This document shows positions 21,905 to 22,342 of a stretch of 22,342 nt of DNA, piece after piece (the first letter of the stretch is position 1; every line of letters begins with the position of its first letter). A model generated the notes under the pieces. That model saw nothing but the letters and a program-made list of their open reading frames with translations. It was not told where the DNA came from and ran no database searches. The translations under genes were made by a program, and so were the position numbers. Location: assembly GCA_004297235.1 (NCBI GenBank), contig SCUR01000494.1, positions 1-22,342 of the forward strand, written 5' to 3'. The DNA comes from Candidatus Manganitrophaceae bacterium. Its GTDB lineage: Bacteria > Nitrospirota > Nitrospiria > SBBL01 > Manganitrophaceae.

Positions 21905-22318
21905 ATGGCGAATGAGGATCCCAAAGCGGCGTCCGGAGCCGGCGGACAAAAAGCGGCGCCTCCCGCGGCCGGGGCGGCCAAGCGGCCGGCCGGGCCGGAA
22001 CCGAAGCCGGCCTCCTTTGCTCCGCTGGAGCAGAAGAAGCCGGACGCGCCGGTGGGAAATCTCGATTTTATTCTCGATGTCCCTCTTGAGATCCGCGTTG
22101 AAATGGGGGGGGCGAAAATTCTCATTCGAGATTTGCTCCAACTCGGCCAGGGCTCGGTGGTGGAGCTTGAAAAGATGGCGGGAGAGCCGATGGAGCTTTA
22201 TATCGGCGATAAGCTGGTGGCCCGGGGCGAGGTGGTCGTCGTGAACGACAAGTTCGGAATCCGGCTGACCGATATCGTCAGCGCGGCGGAGCGGATCAAA
22301 CAACTCAGCAAAGGATAA
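21905..22318 (+). CDS. fliN: Flagellar motor switch protein FliN
   Basis: A 137-residue protein. An Ala/Pro/Lys-rich N-terminal extension of about 50 residues is followed by the SpoA domain: LDFILDVPLEIRVEMG, IRDLLQLGQGSVVELEKMAG, PMELYIGDKLVARGEVVVVN and FGIRLTDIVS (each conserved in FliN). FliN forms the lower C-ring and docks the FliH-FliI export complex. AGGGG lies 7 nt before the ATG, and the gene starts 17 bp after fliM. Confidence 0.96.
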   Translation: MANEDPKAASGAGGQKAAPPAAGAAKRPAGPEPKPASFAPLEQKKPDAPVGNLDFILDVPLEIRVEMGGAKILIRDLLQLGQGSVVELEKMAGEPMELYIGDKLVARGEVVVVNDKFGIRLTDIVSAAERIKQLSKG

Positions 22319-22321
22319 CCG

Positions 22322-22342
22322 GTGGACCCCTTCTGGAATCTC
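22322..22342 (+). CDS. Probable start of FliO, cut by window edge
   Basis: Seven codons from GTG at 22322 read (M)DPFWNL and remain open at the window end. GGAT lies upstream inside the fliN end. FliO usually follows fliN and starts with a short hydrophobic N-terminus like this, so fliO is the expected gene. The fragment alone is too short to prove it. Confidence 0.4.

Overview
This window is a flagellar gene block from a free-living Gram-negative bacterium with moderately high GC. The phylum cannot be proven by eye. A DsrE/TusA sulfur-carrier cluster next to a sigma-54-controlled flagellar block, and the general sequence style, would fit Nitrospirota or a neighbouring deep-branching phylum (inference).

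Layout. (1) Positions 1-1842, minus strand: five small genes of the DsrE/DsrF/TusA sulfur-relay families, the last one cut by the left edge. They have a good sigma-70 promoter at 1977-2006. (2) 1843-2180: divergent promoter region. (3) 2181-3266, plus: an HDOD signalling protein. (4) 3293-14669, minus: one long transcription unit, in order TPR lipoprotein-like/secreted protein, sensor kinase (FlrB/FleS-like), NtrC-type regulator (FlrC/FleR-like), flgB, flgC, fliE, fliF, fliG, fliH, fliI, fliJ and a MotE/MgtE-N-type protein. Many junctions overlap as ATGA or GTGA. (5) 14952-16397, minus: a second sigma-54 activator, FleQ/FlrA-like in its C-terminal helix. (6) 16674-20088, plus: fliK, flgD, flgE. 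(7) 20320 to the right edge, plus: fliL, fliM, fliN and the first codons of a probable fliO.

Regulation can be read from the DNA. The FleQ-like gene has a sigma-70 promoter (TTGACA-16-TATGCT). The three structural operons each have a sigma-54 -24/-12 element: 14737-14752 minus, 16598-16613 plus and 20265-20280 plus. About 105-125 bp upstream of each lies a 14-bp palindrome or near-palindrome of the form GTCAA-N4-TTGAC. This is the arm sequence I recall for the Pseudomonas FleQ box. One copy also overlaps the -35 of the FleQ-like gene itself. I read this as a self-contained cascade: sigma-70, then the FleQ-like activator, then sigma-54 operons, one of which encodes a second activator and its kinase.

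Other structure: three imperfect inverted repeats built on a GTGAGG(C/G)GT(G/A)AGG theme occupy gaps between co-directional genes (1425-1504, 4271-4328, 9245-9346). Simple hairpins sit in other gaps. No mobile element, CRISPR array, rRNA or tRNA was seen.
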